DNA from: Agromyces mangrovi
Lineage (GTDB): Bacteria; Actinomycetota; Actinomycetes; Actinomycetales; Microbacteriaceae
Length of the DNA stretch: 64,000 bases
Direction: 5' to 3'
NCBI RefSeq assembly: GCF_030296695.1
Contig: NZ_AP027737.1
Span: 1,860,001-1,924,000 of the forward strand
Below, one piece after another: positions 55,783 through 64,000 of this stretch. Both the position numbers and the translations under genes were made by a program. The notes beneath the pieces were generated by a model. That model did not search any database and was not told the origin of the DNA. It saw only the letters and a list, made by a program, of their open reading frames with translations. The first letter of the stretch is position 1. Each line of letters starts with the position of its first letter.

Positions 55783-56751
55783 TCAGCGCGCCGTGACCAC
55801 CGCGTTGTCGAGCTCGTCGAGGCTGAGCCCGAGCCGGCCCGAGGCCGCCACGTTCGTCAGCAGCACGAACGCCACGTCGTGCTCGGGGTGCACCCAGAAG
55901 TCGGTGCCCGCCCAGCCGCCGTGCCCGAAGCCGTCCGGGGCGAGCGCCGCGGGCGCCGCGTCGCGCAGGCACCAGGTGAACCCCCAGTGCGTGCCGCGCT
56001 CGGGCGGGTACGGGTCGATGGTCGGCACGTCGTCGGTGAGCGAGCGCCGCATCATGGCGCCCGTGACCGGATGCACCAGCCGGCCGTCGTCCCGCAGCAG
56101 CGAGACCGCGACCGCGAGGAGGTCCTCGGCGCGTGCGAACGCGCCCGCGCCGGGGTTGCGGTGCGACGCGAAGAGCTCCCAGTCGACGCCCTGCTCGGCG
56201 CACTCGATCGGCGCGTGACGGGTCGACTCCACGTCGAAGGTCACGCCCGTGGCATCCGCCCCCGCCAGCGTCTCGAGCACCTGCTGCTCCCACGGCGTGC
56301 CGCTCGCGTGCGCGATGAGCGCCGCGATGCCCTCGTAGGCGATCGTCGAGTAGCGCGAGATCGCACCGGCCGCGAAGTCGCGCCCGGGGGCGAGCAGCGC
56401 GGGCCGGAGACCCGCGGGCACGTCGAGTGCCGGCTCGGGGATGCCCGCCGTGTGGCTCACGAGGTGCCGCAGCCGCACGACGTCGGCGCGGTCGGCGCCG
56501 AACTCGGGCACGGCGTCGGTCAGCGGCGTCTCGAGCGTGAGGCGCCCCTGCTCGACGAGCCGCAGCGCGGCGAGGCCGACGAGGGGCTTCGTGATCGAGA
56601 ACAGCGGGTAGTGGTCGCCGGTCTCGGCGTCGCCGAACGCGTCGAGCGCGACCACGCCCTCGCTCGTCGCGACGCCGAGCACCGCGCCCGGCAGGGTGCC
56701 CGCATCGACGTGACGGCGGGCCCAGTCGAACGCGTGCGAGTACGAGGTCAT
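55783..56751 (-). CDS. Serine hydrolase (beta-lactamase/esterase family)
   Basis: A 322-residue penicillin-binding-fold hydrolase: PLFSITKPLVGLAALRLVEQ carries the SXXK nucleophile (Ser-Ile-Thr-Lys), TIAYEGIAALIAHASG carries the Tyr of the second motif, and GFGHGGWAGTDFWVHPEHD gives the third HGG/HGW-like motif. It is the class C/esterase type without a signal peptide, so it may be a cytoplasmic esterase. The start overlaps the rhaB stop by four bases, placing it at the end of the rhamnose operon. Confidence 0.87.
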   Translation of the reverse strand: MTSYSHAFDWARRHVDAGTLPGAVLGVATSEGVVALDAFGDAETGDHYPLFSITKPLVGLAALRLVEQGRLTLETPLTDAVPEFGADRADVVRLRHLVSHTAGIPEPALDVPAGLRPALLAPGRDFAAGAISRYSTIAYEGIAALIAHASGTPWEQQVLETLAGADATGVTFDVESTRHAPIECAEQGVDWELFASHRNPGAGAFARAEDLLAVAVSLLRDDGRLVHPVTGAMMRRSLTDDVPTIDPYPPERGTHWGFTWCLRDAAPAALAPDGFGHGGWAGTDFWVHPEHDVAFVLLTNVAASGRLGLSLDELDNAVVTAR

Positions 56752-58181
56752 GCCTTGGGATCGTAGCGGCGCGGCGCGAACGCCGTGGCGACGAGGTCAC
56801 GCAGCGACTCCAGGTCGCCCCCCGCGAAGCCCTGCGCGCGCGCCTGCACGAGCACGTTGCCGATCGCGGTCGCCTCGACCGGGCCGGCGAGCACGGGCAG
56901 CCCCGCGCGGTCGGCCGTGCGCTGGCAGAGCAGCTCGTTGAGCGCGCCGCCGCCGACCATGTGGATCGTCTCGACCGTGCGCCCCGACAGCTCGGCCGCG
57001 GTGCGCACCGCGTCGCCGAACGCCTCGGCGAGGCTCTCGATGATGCTGCGCGCGAACTCGGCCTGCGTCGACGGCACCGGCTGGTCGTGCTCGCGGCACC
57101 ACTCGGCGATGCGCGCGGGCATGTCGCCCGGGGCCATGAAGCGCGGGTCGTTCGCGTCGAACACGGCGACCGGTGCCGTGACGGATGCCGCCGCGGCGAG
57201 CAGGTCCGAGAGCTCGACGGTCTCGCCGGCACGCTCCCACTCGCGGATCGACTCGCTCAGCAGCCACAGCCCCATCACGTTGTGCAGGAAGCGCACGCGC
57301 GAGTCGACGCCGCCCTCGTTGGTGAAGTTCGCCCGGCGCGCGGCATCCGTCAGCACCGGCTGCTCGAGCTCGAGGCCCACCAGGCCCCAGGTGCCGCACG
57401 AGATGTACGCGGCGGTCTCGGCCCGCATTGGCACGGCGACGACCGCCGACGCCGTGTCGTGCGAACCGACCGCGACGACGTCGATCGGGGCGGCCGCGCC
57501 GATCCCGTCGTTCACGTAGCCGAGCGTCGAGCCGATGCGCTCGCCGGGGTCGACGAGGCGGGGCAGCACGGATGCCGGCAGCTGGAGCCGGTCGGCGAGC
57601 TCGACGTCCCACGCGTGGGTGATCACGTCGACGAGGCCCGTGGTCGACGCGTTCGTGCGCTCGGCCACCGCCTCCCCGGTGAGGAAGTACGCGATGAGGT
57701 CGGGCACGAGCAGCAGCTGGTCGGCGAGCGACAGCAGCCCGCCGTCGCGCTCGGCGGCGAGCTGGTACACCGTGTTGAACGGCAGGAACTGCAGGCCGTT
57801 GCGGCGGTACAGCTCCTCGAACGGCGTGACCGCGTGCACGGCATCGACGCCCGCCGCTGTCCGCTCGTCGCGGTAGTGGAACGGCGTGCCGAGCATCCGC
57901 CCGCCGCGCAGCAGTGCATAGTCGACCGCCCACGAGTCCACGCCGATGCTCGCCACGTCGGGCGCCTCGGCGACGGCCGCACGCAGCCCGTCGACCGCGC
58001 CGCGGTAGAGCGCGAGCAGGTCCCAGTGCAGCCCGTTGATGGTGCGCACGGGCTGGTTCGGGAACCGGCCGACCGCGTGCAGCTCGAGCGTGTTCGGCCC
58101 GACCGAGCCGAGCATCACCCGCCCGCTGGTCGCACCGAGGTCGATCGCGGCGACGTGGCCCGCGGGGGTCGACGAGCTCAT
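56748..58181 (-). CDS. rhaB: Rhamnulokinase (RhaB)
   Basis: A 477-residue FGGY-type kinase: AAIDLGATSGRVMLGSVG (N-terminal phosphate loop), SIGVDSWAVDYALL (family-specific Asp), HDTASAVVAVP, SCGTWGLVGLE and MVGGGALNELLCQRTADRAG. It phosphorylates L-rhamnulose at C1. The start overlaps the rhaD stop by ATGA. The order rhaD-rhaB with rhaI and rhaM upstream fits the complete pathway. Confidence 0.93.
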   Translation of the reverse strand: MSSSTPAGHVAAIDLGATSGRVMLGSVGPNTLELHAVGRFPNQPVRTINGLHWDLLALYRGAVDGLRAAVAEAPDVASIGVDSWAVDYALLRGGRMLGTPFHYRDERTAAGVDAVHAVTPFEELYRRNGLQFLPFNTVYQLAAERDGGLLSLADQLLLVPDLIAYFLTGEAVAERTNASTTGLVDVITHAWDVELADRLQLPASVLPRLVDPGERIGSTLGYVNDGIGAAAPIDVVAVGSHDTASAVVAVPMRAETAAYISCGTWGLVGLELEQPVLTDAARRANFTNEGGVDSRVRFLHNVMGLWLLSESIREWERAGETVELSDLLAAAASVTAPVAVFDANDPRFMAPGDMPARIAEWCREHDQPVPSTQAEFARSIIESLAEAFGDAVRTAAELSGRTVETIHMVGGGALNELLCQRTADRAGLPVLAGPVEATAIGNVLVQARAQGFAGGDLESLRDLVATAFAPRRYDPKA

Positions 58182-60214
58182 CGGATGAACGCGGCGGCGA
58201 CGCCGGAGTCGACCGGGACGTGCAGGCCCGTGGTGCGGCTGAGCTCGGGGCCGGTCAGCACGAACACCGCGTCGGCGACGTTCTCGGGCACGACCTCGCG
58301 CTTGAGGATGGTGCGCTGGGCGTAGAACTTGCCCAGGTCCTTCTCCTCGACGCCGTAGGTCTTGGCGCGGTTGGCGCCCCAGCCGGCGGCGAAGATGCCC
58401 GAGCCGCGCACCACGCCGTCGGGGTTGATGCCGTTCACGCGCACGCCGTACTCTCCGAGCTCGACCGCGAGCAGGCGCACCTGGTGCGCCTGGTCGGCCT
58501 TGGTCGCCGAGTAGGCGATGTTGTTCGGGCCGGCGAACACCGAGTTCTTCGACGAGATGTAGATGATGTCGCCGCCCATCTCCTGCTCGATGAGCGCCTT
58601 CGCGGCGGCCTTCGAGACGAGGAACGAGCCCTTCGCCATGACGTCGTGCTGGAGGTCCCAGTCCTTCTCGGTGGTCTCGAGCAGCGGCTTCGACAGCGAG
58701 AGGCCGGCGTTGTTCACGACCAGGTCGATGCCGCCGAACGCGAGCACGGTGGCGTCGATCGCGGCCTGCACGCCCGCGGCATCGGCTACGTTCGCGGCCA
58801 CGCCGATGGCGACGTCGGTGCCGCCGAGCTCGGCGGCGACGCCCTGCGCCTTCTCGAGATCGAGGTCGGCGACCACCACGCACGCGCCCTCGGCGGCGAG
58901 CCGGGTCGCGATGGCCTTGCCGATGCCCGAGGCGGCGCCGGTGACGAACGCGATGCGGCCCTGGTGGGTCTTGGGCTTCGGCATGCGCTGGAGCTTGGCC
59001 TCCTCGAGTGCCCAGTACTCGATGCGGAACTTCTCCGCGTCGGAGATGGGGGAGTAGGTCGAGAGCGCCTCGGCGCCGCGCATCACGTTGATGGCGTTGA
59101 CGTAGAACTCGCCGGCCACGCGCGCGGTCTGCTTGTTCGCGCCGTAGCTGAACATGCCGACGCCGGGCACCAGCACGATGAGCGGGTCGGCGCCGCGGAT
59201 CGCGGGGCTCGCCTCGGTCGCGTGCGCGTCGTAGTACGCCTGGTAGTCGGCGCGGTAGGCCTCGTGCAGCTCCTTCAGGCGCGCGATCGAGTCCTCGATC
59301 GACGCGTCGGCCGGCAGGTCGAGCACCATCGGCTTCACCTTGGTGCGCAGGAAGTGGTCGGGGCAGCTCGTGCCGAGCTCGGCGAGCGGGGCGAGCTTCT
59401 CCGAGGCGAGGAAGTCGAGCACGACGTCGGAGTCGGTGTAGTGGCCGACCATGGGCTTGTCGTGGCTCGCGAGGCCGCGGATCGTCGGCGCGAGCGCGGC
59501 CGCCTTGGCGTGGCGCTGGGCCTCGGGGAGGGCCTCGAAGCCGGCGACGACGCCGCCGAACGGGTCGGCCTTCCCGTGCTCGGCGATGTACGCGGCCGCG
59601 GTGTCGATGATCCAGAGCGAGTTGGCTTCCGTCTCCTCGCTCGTGTCGCCCCAGGCGGTGATGCCGTGGCCGCCGAGGATGCAGCCCACGGCCTGCGGGT
59701 TCGCCTCCTTGATCGCGGCGATGTCGAGGCCGAGCTGGAAGCCCGGGCGGCGCCACGGCACCCACACGACCTTGTCCCCGAAGATCTTCGCGGTGAGCTC
59801 CTCGCCGTCGGCCGAGGTGGCGATGGCGATGCCCGAGTCGGGGTGCAGGTGGTCGACGTGCGCGGCGTCGACGAGGCCGTGCATGGCGGTGTCGATCGAG
59901 GGGGCCGCGCCGCCCTTGCCGTGCAGTGCGTAGTCGAACGCGGCGACCATCTCGTCCTCGCGGTCGACGCCGGGGTAGACGTCGACGAGCGCCCGCATGC
60001 GGTCCATGCGCAGCACCGCGAGGCCCTGCTCCTTCAGCGTGCCGAGGTCGCCGCCCGAGCCCTTCACCCAGAGCAGCTCGACGGGCTCGCCCGTGACCGG
60101 GTCGGTCTCGGTGCCCTTGGCCGACGTGTTGCCGCCGGCGTAGTTGGTGTTCTTCGGGTCGGCGCCGAGGCGGTTCGACCGCGCGATGAGGTCGGCGGCT
60201 GCGGGGTTCGTCAT
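58178..60214 (-). CDS. rhaD: Bifunctional rhamnulose-1-phosphate aldolase / lactaldehyde dehydrogenase (RhaD fusion)
   Basis: A 678-residue fusion. The first about 420 residues are a class II aldolase of the RhaD type (NTNYAGGNTSAKGTETDPVTG, VDHLHPDSGIAIATS with zinc-binding His, CILGGHGITAWGDTSEETEA). The rest is a short-chain dehydrogenase with FVTGAASGIGKAIATRLAAE, NNAGLSLSKPLL and the active site YSATKADQAHQVRL. It splits rhamnulose-1-phosphate and oxidises lactaldehyde. AAGGAG lies before ATG 60214, and the esterase gene ends 11 bases upstream. Confidence 0.94.
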   Translation of the reverse strand: MTNPAAADLIARSNRLGADPKNTNYAGGNTSAKGTETDPVTGEPVELLWVKGSGGDLGTLKEQGLAVLRMDRMRALVDVYPGVDREDEMVAAFDYALHGKGGAAPSIDTAMHGLVDAAHVDHLHPDSGIAIATSADGEELTAKIFGDKVVWVPWRRPGFQLGLDIAAIKEANPQAVGCILGGHGITAWGDTSEETEANSLWIIDTAAAYIAEHGKADPFGGVVAGFEALPEAQRHAKAAALAPTIRGLASHDKPMVGHYTDSDVVLDFLASEKLAPLAELGTSCPDHFLRTKVKPMVLDLPADASIEDSIARLKELHEAYRADYQAYYDAHATEASPAIRGADPLIVLVPGVGMFSYGANKQTARVAGEFYVNAINVMRGAEALSTYSPISDAEKFRIEYWALEEAKLQRMPKPKTHQGRIAFVTGAASGIGKAIATRLAAEGACVVVADLDLEKAQGVAAELGGTDVAIGVAANVADAAGVQAAIDATVLAFGGIDLVVNNAGLSLSKPLLETTEKDWDLQHDVMAKGSFLVSKAAAKALIEQEMGGDIIYISSKNSVFAGPNNIAYSATKADQAHQVRLLAVELGEYGVRVNGINPDGVVRGSGIFAAGWGANRAKTYGVEEKDLGKFYAQRTILKREVVPENVADAVFVLTGPELSRTTGLHVPVDSGVAAAFIR

Positions 60215-60225
60215 GCGGGTGCTCC

Positions 60226-61158
60226 TTACGTGAGCGTCGGGGTCGGTCGGTCGTGCACGGCGTCGCCGGGCCGGTCGGCCTGCGGCAGCGCCGTCGTCGG
60301 GGTGATCGGGTCGGTCGGGTCGGTGGAGTCGGGGGCCGCGGCGAGCTCGTCGAACCACGCGGCGACGCGCGCGACGGTGCGCGCGGCGGCTGGGTGCTCG
60401 GGTCGGTTGAGGTGCCCGTGGTCGACGTCGGGCTCGGTCTCGCAGGTGACGTCGACGTCGGCGTCGGCGAGCATGGCGGCGAACGCCTCGCCCGAGACGC
60501 GCAGCTCGTCGAGGTCGTCGTTGACGATGAGGGTCGGCGGGAACCCGACCAGCGCCTCGCGGGTCGCGGTGCCGGGGATCGCGGCGACGGGAGCGCCGTC
60601 GACCGCGCCGCCGAGGTAGTTCTCGTACATCTCGAGCACCCGGGCCGGCCCGAAGCGGTCGGCCTCGGGGTTCGCGTCGAGCGCGGCGCGCAGGTCGGCG
60701 CCCGGGGCGGGCTGCACCGCGTGCAGCGTCGGGTAGGCGAGGAACACCGCGTCGGGCATCCGCTCGCGCACGCCCCCGGTGGAGGCCGCGAGCATGCGCA
60801 GCACCGCGCCGGTCACGATGTTGGCGCCCGCACTCGCACCGCCGATGACGATGCGGCTCGCGCCCAGGCGCTCGGCGTTCGCGACGGCCCAGCGCCAGGC
60901 GACGAGCACGTCGTCGGATGCGGCGGGGAACGTCGTGCCGGGGCCCGCGAGCCGGTAGTCGACCGAGACGACCGGCACGTCGAGGTCGGCGAAGCGCGTC
61001 GCCACCCAGTCGGCCTCGGGCATGTCGAGGTCGCCGAACGCGAACGCGCCGCCGTGCGCCCATACGAGCAGGGTGCGGTCGGTGCGCGGCTCGCCCGTGG
61101 CATCCGTCGCCTCGTAGACGCGGAGCAGGTGCGCGATGCTCATGCCCTGGCGCCCCAT
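60226..61158 (-). CDS. HSL-type alpha/beta hydrolase in the rhamnose operon
   Basis: A 310-residue esterase of the hormone-sensitive lipase group: HGGAFAFGDLDMPEADWVA (oxyanion loop), ASRIVIGGASAGANIVTGAV (nucleophile elbow GXSXG), and the catalytic Asp and His in VNDDLDELRVSGEAF and EPDVDHGHLNRPEHP. It could remove acyl groups from rhamnose or rhamnolipid-like substrates; this is inference from its place between rhaI and rhaD. ATG 61158 follows GGGGGG. The C-terminal tail is Pro/Thr-rich. Confidence 0.85.
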   Translation of the reverse strand: MGRQGMSIAHLLRVYEATDATGEPRTDRTLLVWAHGGAFAFGDLDMPEADWVATRFADLDVPVVSVDYRLAGPGTTFPAASDDVLVAWRWAVANAERLGASRIVIGGASAGANIVTGAVLRMLAASTGGVRERMPDAVFLAYPTLHAVQPAPGADLRAALDANPEADRFGPARVLEMYENYLGGAVDGAPVAAIPGTATREALVGFPPTLIVNDDLDELRVSGEAFAAMLADADVDVTCETEPDVDHGHLNRPEHPAAARTVARVAAWFDELAAAPDSTDPTDPITPTTALPQADRPGDAVHDRPTPTLT

Positions 61159-61253
61159 CGTTCCCCCCGGAAGCTCGTGAGAAGGATCCCGCGGCGCGCC
61201 ACCACCACGCAACGCGCCGCGGGAAGTCGGGTGCGCCCACCGCGCGCGCCGAT

Positions 61254-61301
61254 GGTGCGCGAGTCGTGGTCGTCCCCCCGGGAGACCACGGTTCGCGCAC
61301 C
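61254..61301. repeat. Large palindrome in the rhamnose operon
   Basis: GGTGCGCGAGTCGTGGTC (61254-61271) pairs with 61284-61301 at 16 of 18 positions; outer GC-rich bases extend it. It lies in the 165-base gap between rhaI and the esterase gene, within the transcription unit, so it could weaken read-through or protect the upstream mRNA end. Confidence 0.6.
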
Positions 61302-61323
61302 GGCGCGGGCGGCGAGCGTCATG

Positions 61324-62489
61324 TCAGGCGCCCCAGCCGGCCTGCACGCCGCCGACGCGCTCCTCGGCGATCTTCGCGAGGTAGCCCGACTCGGCGAACG
61401 CCGCCATCGGGTCGGCGGGCAGGCCCCGGCTCTCGCGCCACTCGGCGAGTGCGGGGCGCACGTCGGTGTAGAACGCGTCCATGAAGATCGCGTTCGCGGC
61501 CAGCACGTCGCCCGCGACCTGCGCCGCACGCAGCGCCTCGTGGTCGATGAGCAGCGCGCGGGCGGTCATCTCCTGCACGTTCAGCACCGAGCGGATCTGG
61601 CCGGGGATCTTGTCCTCGACGTTGTGGCACTGGTCGAGCATGAACGCCACGTCGGGGTCGCCGTAGCCGCCGCCGCGGATGACCTCGACGATGATGCGGA
61701 ACAGCTGGAACGGGTCGGCCGCGCCGACGATCAGGTCGTCGTCGGCGTAGAAGCGCGAGTTGAAGTCGAACGAGCCGAGCTTGCCGAGGCGGAGCAGCTG
61801 CATGACGATGAACTCGATGTTGGTGCCCGGCGCGTGGTGGCCGGTGTCGAGGCAGACCATCGCCCTGTCGCCGAGCGAGGCCACCTGGGCGTAGCTCGTG
61901 CCCCAGTCGGGAACATCGGTGTGGTAGAACGACGGCTCGAAGAACTTGTACTCGAGCACGAGGCGCTGCTCGTCGCCGATGCGCTCGTAGATGGTGCGGA
62001 GCGAGTCGTTCAGGCGGTCCTGTCGGCCGCGCATGTCGGTCTGGCCGGGGTAGTTCGAGCCCTCGGCGAGCCAGATCTTGAGGTCGCGCGACCCGGTCCG
62101 GTCCATGATGTCGATGCACTCGAGGTGGTGGTCGATCGCCTTCTGGCGGATGCTCGCGTCCTCGTGGGTCAGGGCGCCGAACTTGTAGTCGTCGTCCTGG
62201 AAGGTGTTCGAGTTGATCGTGCCGAGCGAGACGCCGAGGTCCTCGGCGTGCTTGCGCAGGTCGTCGTACGAGTCGACCTTGTCCCACGGGATGTGCAGGG
62301 CCACCGACGGGGAGAGGGCGGTGTACGTGTTGACTTGCGCGGCGTCGGCGATCTTCTCGTAGGGGTCGCGGGGGTGCCGGGCGTGCCGAACACCTTGAAG
62401 CGGGTGCCCGAGTTGCCGAAGGCCCAGCTGGGCAGCTCGATGGCCTGCTTGGCGAGTTCGGCCTGGATGTCTGGCGTCAGGATGCTCAC
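61324..62489 (-). pseudogene. rhaI: L-rhamnose isomerase, frameshifted
   Basis: A sugar isomerase of about 389 residues in two frames: the N-terminal MSILTPDIQAELAKQAIE to FKVFGTPGTP, then VALHIPWDKVDSYDDLRKHA onward with WLAEGSNYPGQTDMRGR, LEYKFFEPSFYHTDVPDWG and FNSRFYADDDLIVGAADPF. These match actinobacterial RhaI-type L-rhamnose isomerases. One missing G in the run at 62370-62374 separates the parts. The downstream rhaD and rhaB genes make the pathway assignment firm. Likely a sequencing error. Confidence 0.87.
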
Positions 62490-62518
62490 TGGTCGTCGCT
62501 TTCTGTGTCGGTGCCGGT

Positions 62519-62908
62519 TCAGGCCGGCGGGGTCGGGCCGGGCTCGGCGTCGAGCGCGGCGAGTTGGTCCTCCAAGTGGAAGACCTCGGTCAGCTGGGGG
62601 GCGCCCTGGTCGGGGCGTGCGCCGTCGAGGGCGACGAAGAAGGGGGCCATCTCGGCCTCCCAGGCCGCGGTGCGCGGGTCGGCGGCCAGTGCGCGCTGCG
62701 CGGCCGCGTCGTCATCGGTCTCGTAGTAGCCGATGAGGAGTCCGTCGGGGCGGAGGAAGAGGGAGTAGTTGCGGCGGCCGGCGTCGGCGATCGCCTGGAG
62801 CATCTCGGGCCAGACGGCCGCGTGCCGTCGGGTGTACTCCTCGAGGCGCTCGGGGTGCACCTGGAGCTGGAAGCACACGCGCTGCGGCGTCGGGGTGCTG
62901 CTGCTCAT
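62519..62908 (-). CDS. rhaM: L-rhamnose mutarotase (RhaM)
   Basis: A 129-residue protein of the RhaM family: RVCFQLQVHPERLEEYTRRHA with the catalytic His, AGRRNYSLFLRPDGLLIGYYE and WEAEMAPFFVALDG. It converts alpha- and beta-anomers of L-rhamnose. It opens the operon, 29 bases upstream of rhaI, with a LacI-type operator just upstream of the start. Confidence 0.92.
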   Translation of the reverse strand: MSSSTPTPQRVCFQLQVHPERLEEYTRRHAAVWPEMLQAIADAGRRNYSLFLRPDGLLIGYYETDDDAAAQRALAADPRTAAWEAEMAPFFVALDGARPDQGAPQLTEVFHLEDQLAALDAEPGPTPPA

Positions 62909-62936
62909 CGTCGAGCTCCGTTCGGGTGGTCGGTGG

Positions 62937-62953
62937 TGAATCGTTTCAACGAT
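62937..62953. promoter_or_regulatory. LacI-type operator of the rhamnose operon
   Basis: ATCGTT-TC-AACGAT (62940-62953) is a perfect inverted repeat with the TTGAAACGATTCA core typical of LacI-family operators (minus strand 62937-62949). It overlaps the -10 hexamer TATCGT of the minus strand (62949-62954), 29 bases upstream of the rhaM start. No LacI gene is in this window; it should lie beyond the right end. Confidence 0.75.
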
Positions 62954-63030
62954 AGCGCCCCCGGCGTGTCGTCCGCAACTCCCGCGGCTAGGCTCGACCT
63001 CGAGTCACTCGACGCGGAGGAGCGCCCAGC

Positions 63031-63813
63031 ATGGAACACCAGGAACGGGCGCTCGCCGCCTTCGTCGCCGAGCAGCGCGCGGCGGGCGACGCCACCGGCG
63101 TGATCGTCGTCGGCTCCGTCGCGAGGGGCACCGAGCGCGAGGACTCCGACGTGGACGTCTACCTCGTCGTGCCCGACGAGCACTTCCGCCGCGCGCTCGC
63201 CGAGAACCGCGTCGCCTGGGTCGAGCGCGAGGGCGCCGACTACCCGGGCGGGTACGTCGACGTGAAACTCACCTGCCGCTGGTACCTGGCCGAGGCCGCG
63301 CGGCACGGCGACGACCCGACCCGCGCCTCGTTCGAGGGCGCGCGCGTGGCCTGGTCGCGCGACCCCGGGCTCGGCCGCGCGATCGAGGCGGTCGCCCGGC
63401 TCGACGAGGCGGAGTGGGACCGACGCGTCGCGTCCCACCTCGCGCAGGTGCGTCTCCACGGCGGCTACTTCCTCGACCAGGCCGTCGCGTCGGGCGACGA
63501 CTTCCTCCGCGCGCACGCGACGACGCACCTCACGCTCGCGGTGGCGCGGCTCGCGCTCGCGACGGAGCGGCGGTTCCTGCGCGGGCCGAAGTACGTCACG
63601 GCCGCGATGGCCGACCTCCCCGTGCCCGGCGACGTGGCCGCCGCGTGGCGCGACGCGGTCGCGACCGGTGGGCCCGAGGCATCCGCTCGCCTGATCGCGG
63701 CCGTCGAGGCGTGGACCGGCGACGTGCTGCCGGCCGAGTCCACGCTCTCGACGTTCATCCGCGACAACGAGCTGGCATGGCTCCGGGGCACGCTCCCCGC
63801 GGAGTACGCCTGA
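63031..63813 (+). CDS. Nucleotidyltransferase domain protein
   Basis: A 260-residue protein. The polymerase-beta-like catalytic pattern is GSVARGTEREDSDVDVYLVV near residues 28-47 (GSX10DXD). A C-terminal helical part follows (AHATTHLTLAVARLALATERR). Such proteins transfer nucleotides to proteins, drugs or other small targets; the antibiotic adenylyltransferase group is an alternative. GGAGGAG lies before the ATG. It is divergent from rhaM. Confidence 0.82.
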   Translation: MEHQERALAAFVAEQRAAGDATGVIVVGSVARGTEREDSDVDVYLVVPDEHFRRALAENRVAWVEREGADYPGGYVDVKLTCRWYLAEAARHGDDPTRASFEGARVAWSRDPGLGRAIEAVARLDEAEWDRRVASHLAQVRLHGGYFLDQAVASGDDFLRAHATTHLTLAVARLALATERRFLRGPKYVTAAMADLPVPGDVAAAWRDAVATGGPEASARLIAAVEAWTGDVLPAESTLSTFIRDNELAWLRGTLPAEYA

Positions 63814-63825
63814 GCCATCGGTGCA

Positions 63826-64000
63826 TCACCCCTTGACGGCGCCGCTCGTCATGCCCGCCACGATCTGCCGGTTGAAGAAGATGTAGAGGATCAGCGGCGG
63901 GATCGTGATGATCAGGATGTTCATGAACAGCAGGTTCCACTGGTTCCCCGACTGCGACTGGAAGTTGTAGAGCGTCAGCTGCACCGTCGGCTCGCCCGGC
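63826..64000 (-). CDS. Carbohydrate ABC transporter permease, C-terminal end
   Basis: The frame is open to the right edge. The 57 C-terminal residues include the last transmembrane helix and the family's terminal block NRQIVAGMTSGAVKG, which is typical of MalG-type inner-membrane sugar permeases. Its position beside the rhamnose operon makes a rhamnose or rhamnoside importer likely, but it cannot be proven from the fragment. Confidence 0.8.
   Translation of the reverse strand, partial: PGEPTVQLTLYNFQSQSGNQWNLLFMNILIITIPPLILYIFFNRQIVAGMTSGAVKG

Overview
The window is a very GC-rich stretch of actinobacterial chromosome. Gene content, codon use, leaderless start sites and a GGATGCC/GGCATCC oligomer found throughout suggest the family Microbacteriaceae; I cannot fix the genus. 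It is dense with genes, with no gene-free stretch over about 300 bases. I saw no rRNA, tRNA, CRISPR array, insertion sequence or prophage.

Layout. 1-4360: the 3' end of a sodium symporter with a MetS-like small subunit, an LssY-C protein, a PEBP protein, an acetyltransferase and the tRNA hydroxylase TrhO. 4421-8626: a frameshifted acyl-CoA hydratase/hydrolase, a HipBA pair with its operator, an ArsR/SRPBCC pair and a YCII protein. 8653-12361: the methylcitrate (propionate) genes prpD, prpB, prpC. 12644-20522: a thioesterase, an AI-2E-type permease, small membrane proteins, a FAD oxidoreductase, HxlR and DoxX, an Imm5-like protein, and a sigma factor behind a membrane protein. 20623-30863: amino-acid catabolism, with LysR and PutA, a dimethylargininase and ornithine aminotransferase, interrupted by regulators and a small toxin-antitoxin-like pair. 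30884-34622: two MFS carriers and a polyprenol-phosphate glycosyltransferase. 34557-39509: a GH3 beta-glucosidase surrounded by one ROK and two paralogous TetR regulators. 39632-43272: two oxidoreductases, a DUF2255 protein and an XRE/MmyB regulator. 43333-49140: an NhaA-thioredoxin fusion, a very basic protein, lactate dehydrogenase with its LldR-type regulator, and a DUF3800-like gene of lower GC. 49183-55715: a two-component system with a divergent membrane protein, a dehydrogenase, a NYN protein, an aldo/keto reductase and TetR. 55783-64000: an L-rhamnose operon (rhaM, rhaI, an esterase, the rhaD-dehydrogenase fusion, rhaB, a serine hydrolase), a nucleotidyltransferase and the 3' end of a sugar ABC permease.

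How the genes work together. Arginine derivatives pass through the DDAH-like enzyme and RocD to glutamate semialdehyde, which PutA oxidises to glutamate. The Prp enzymes turn propionyl-CoA into pyruvate and succinate. The Rha enzymes isomerise, phosphorylate and cleave rhamnose and oxidise the lactaldehyde formed. LldD then oxidises lactate.

Two properties cut across the whole window. First, seven long genes are each broken by one or two single-base deletions, nearly all in short G or C runs, which looks more like under-called homopolymers than true decay. Second, the DNA carries many long perfect or near-perfect palindromes between genes, and one inside the 5' coding region of rocD. At least two pairs of these look like dispersed repeat families, and several include the GGATGCC oligomer. 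This palindrome layer is the least explained structure in the window.
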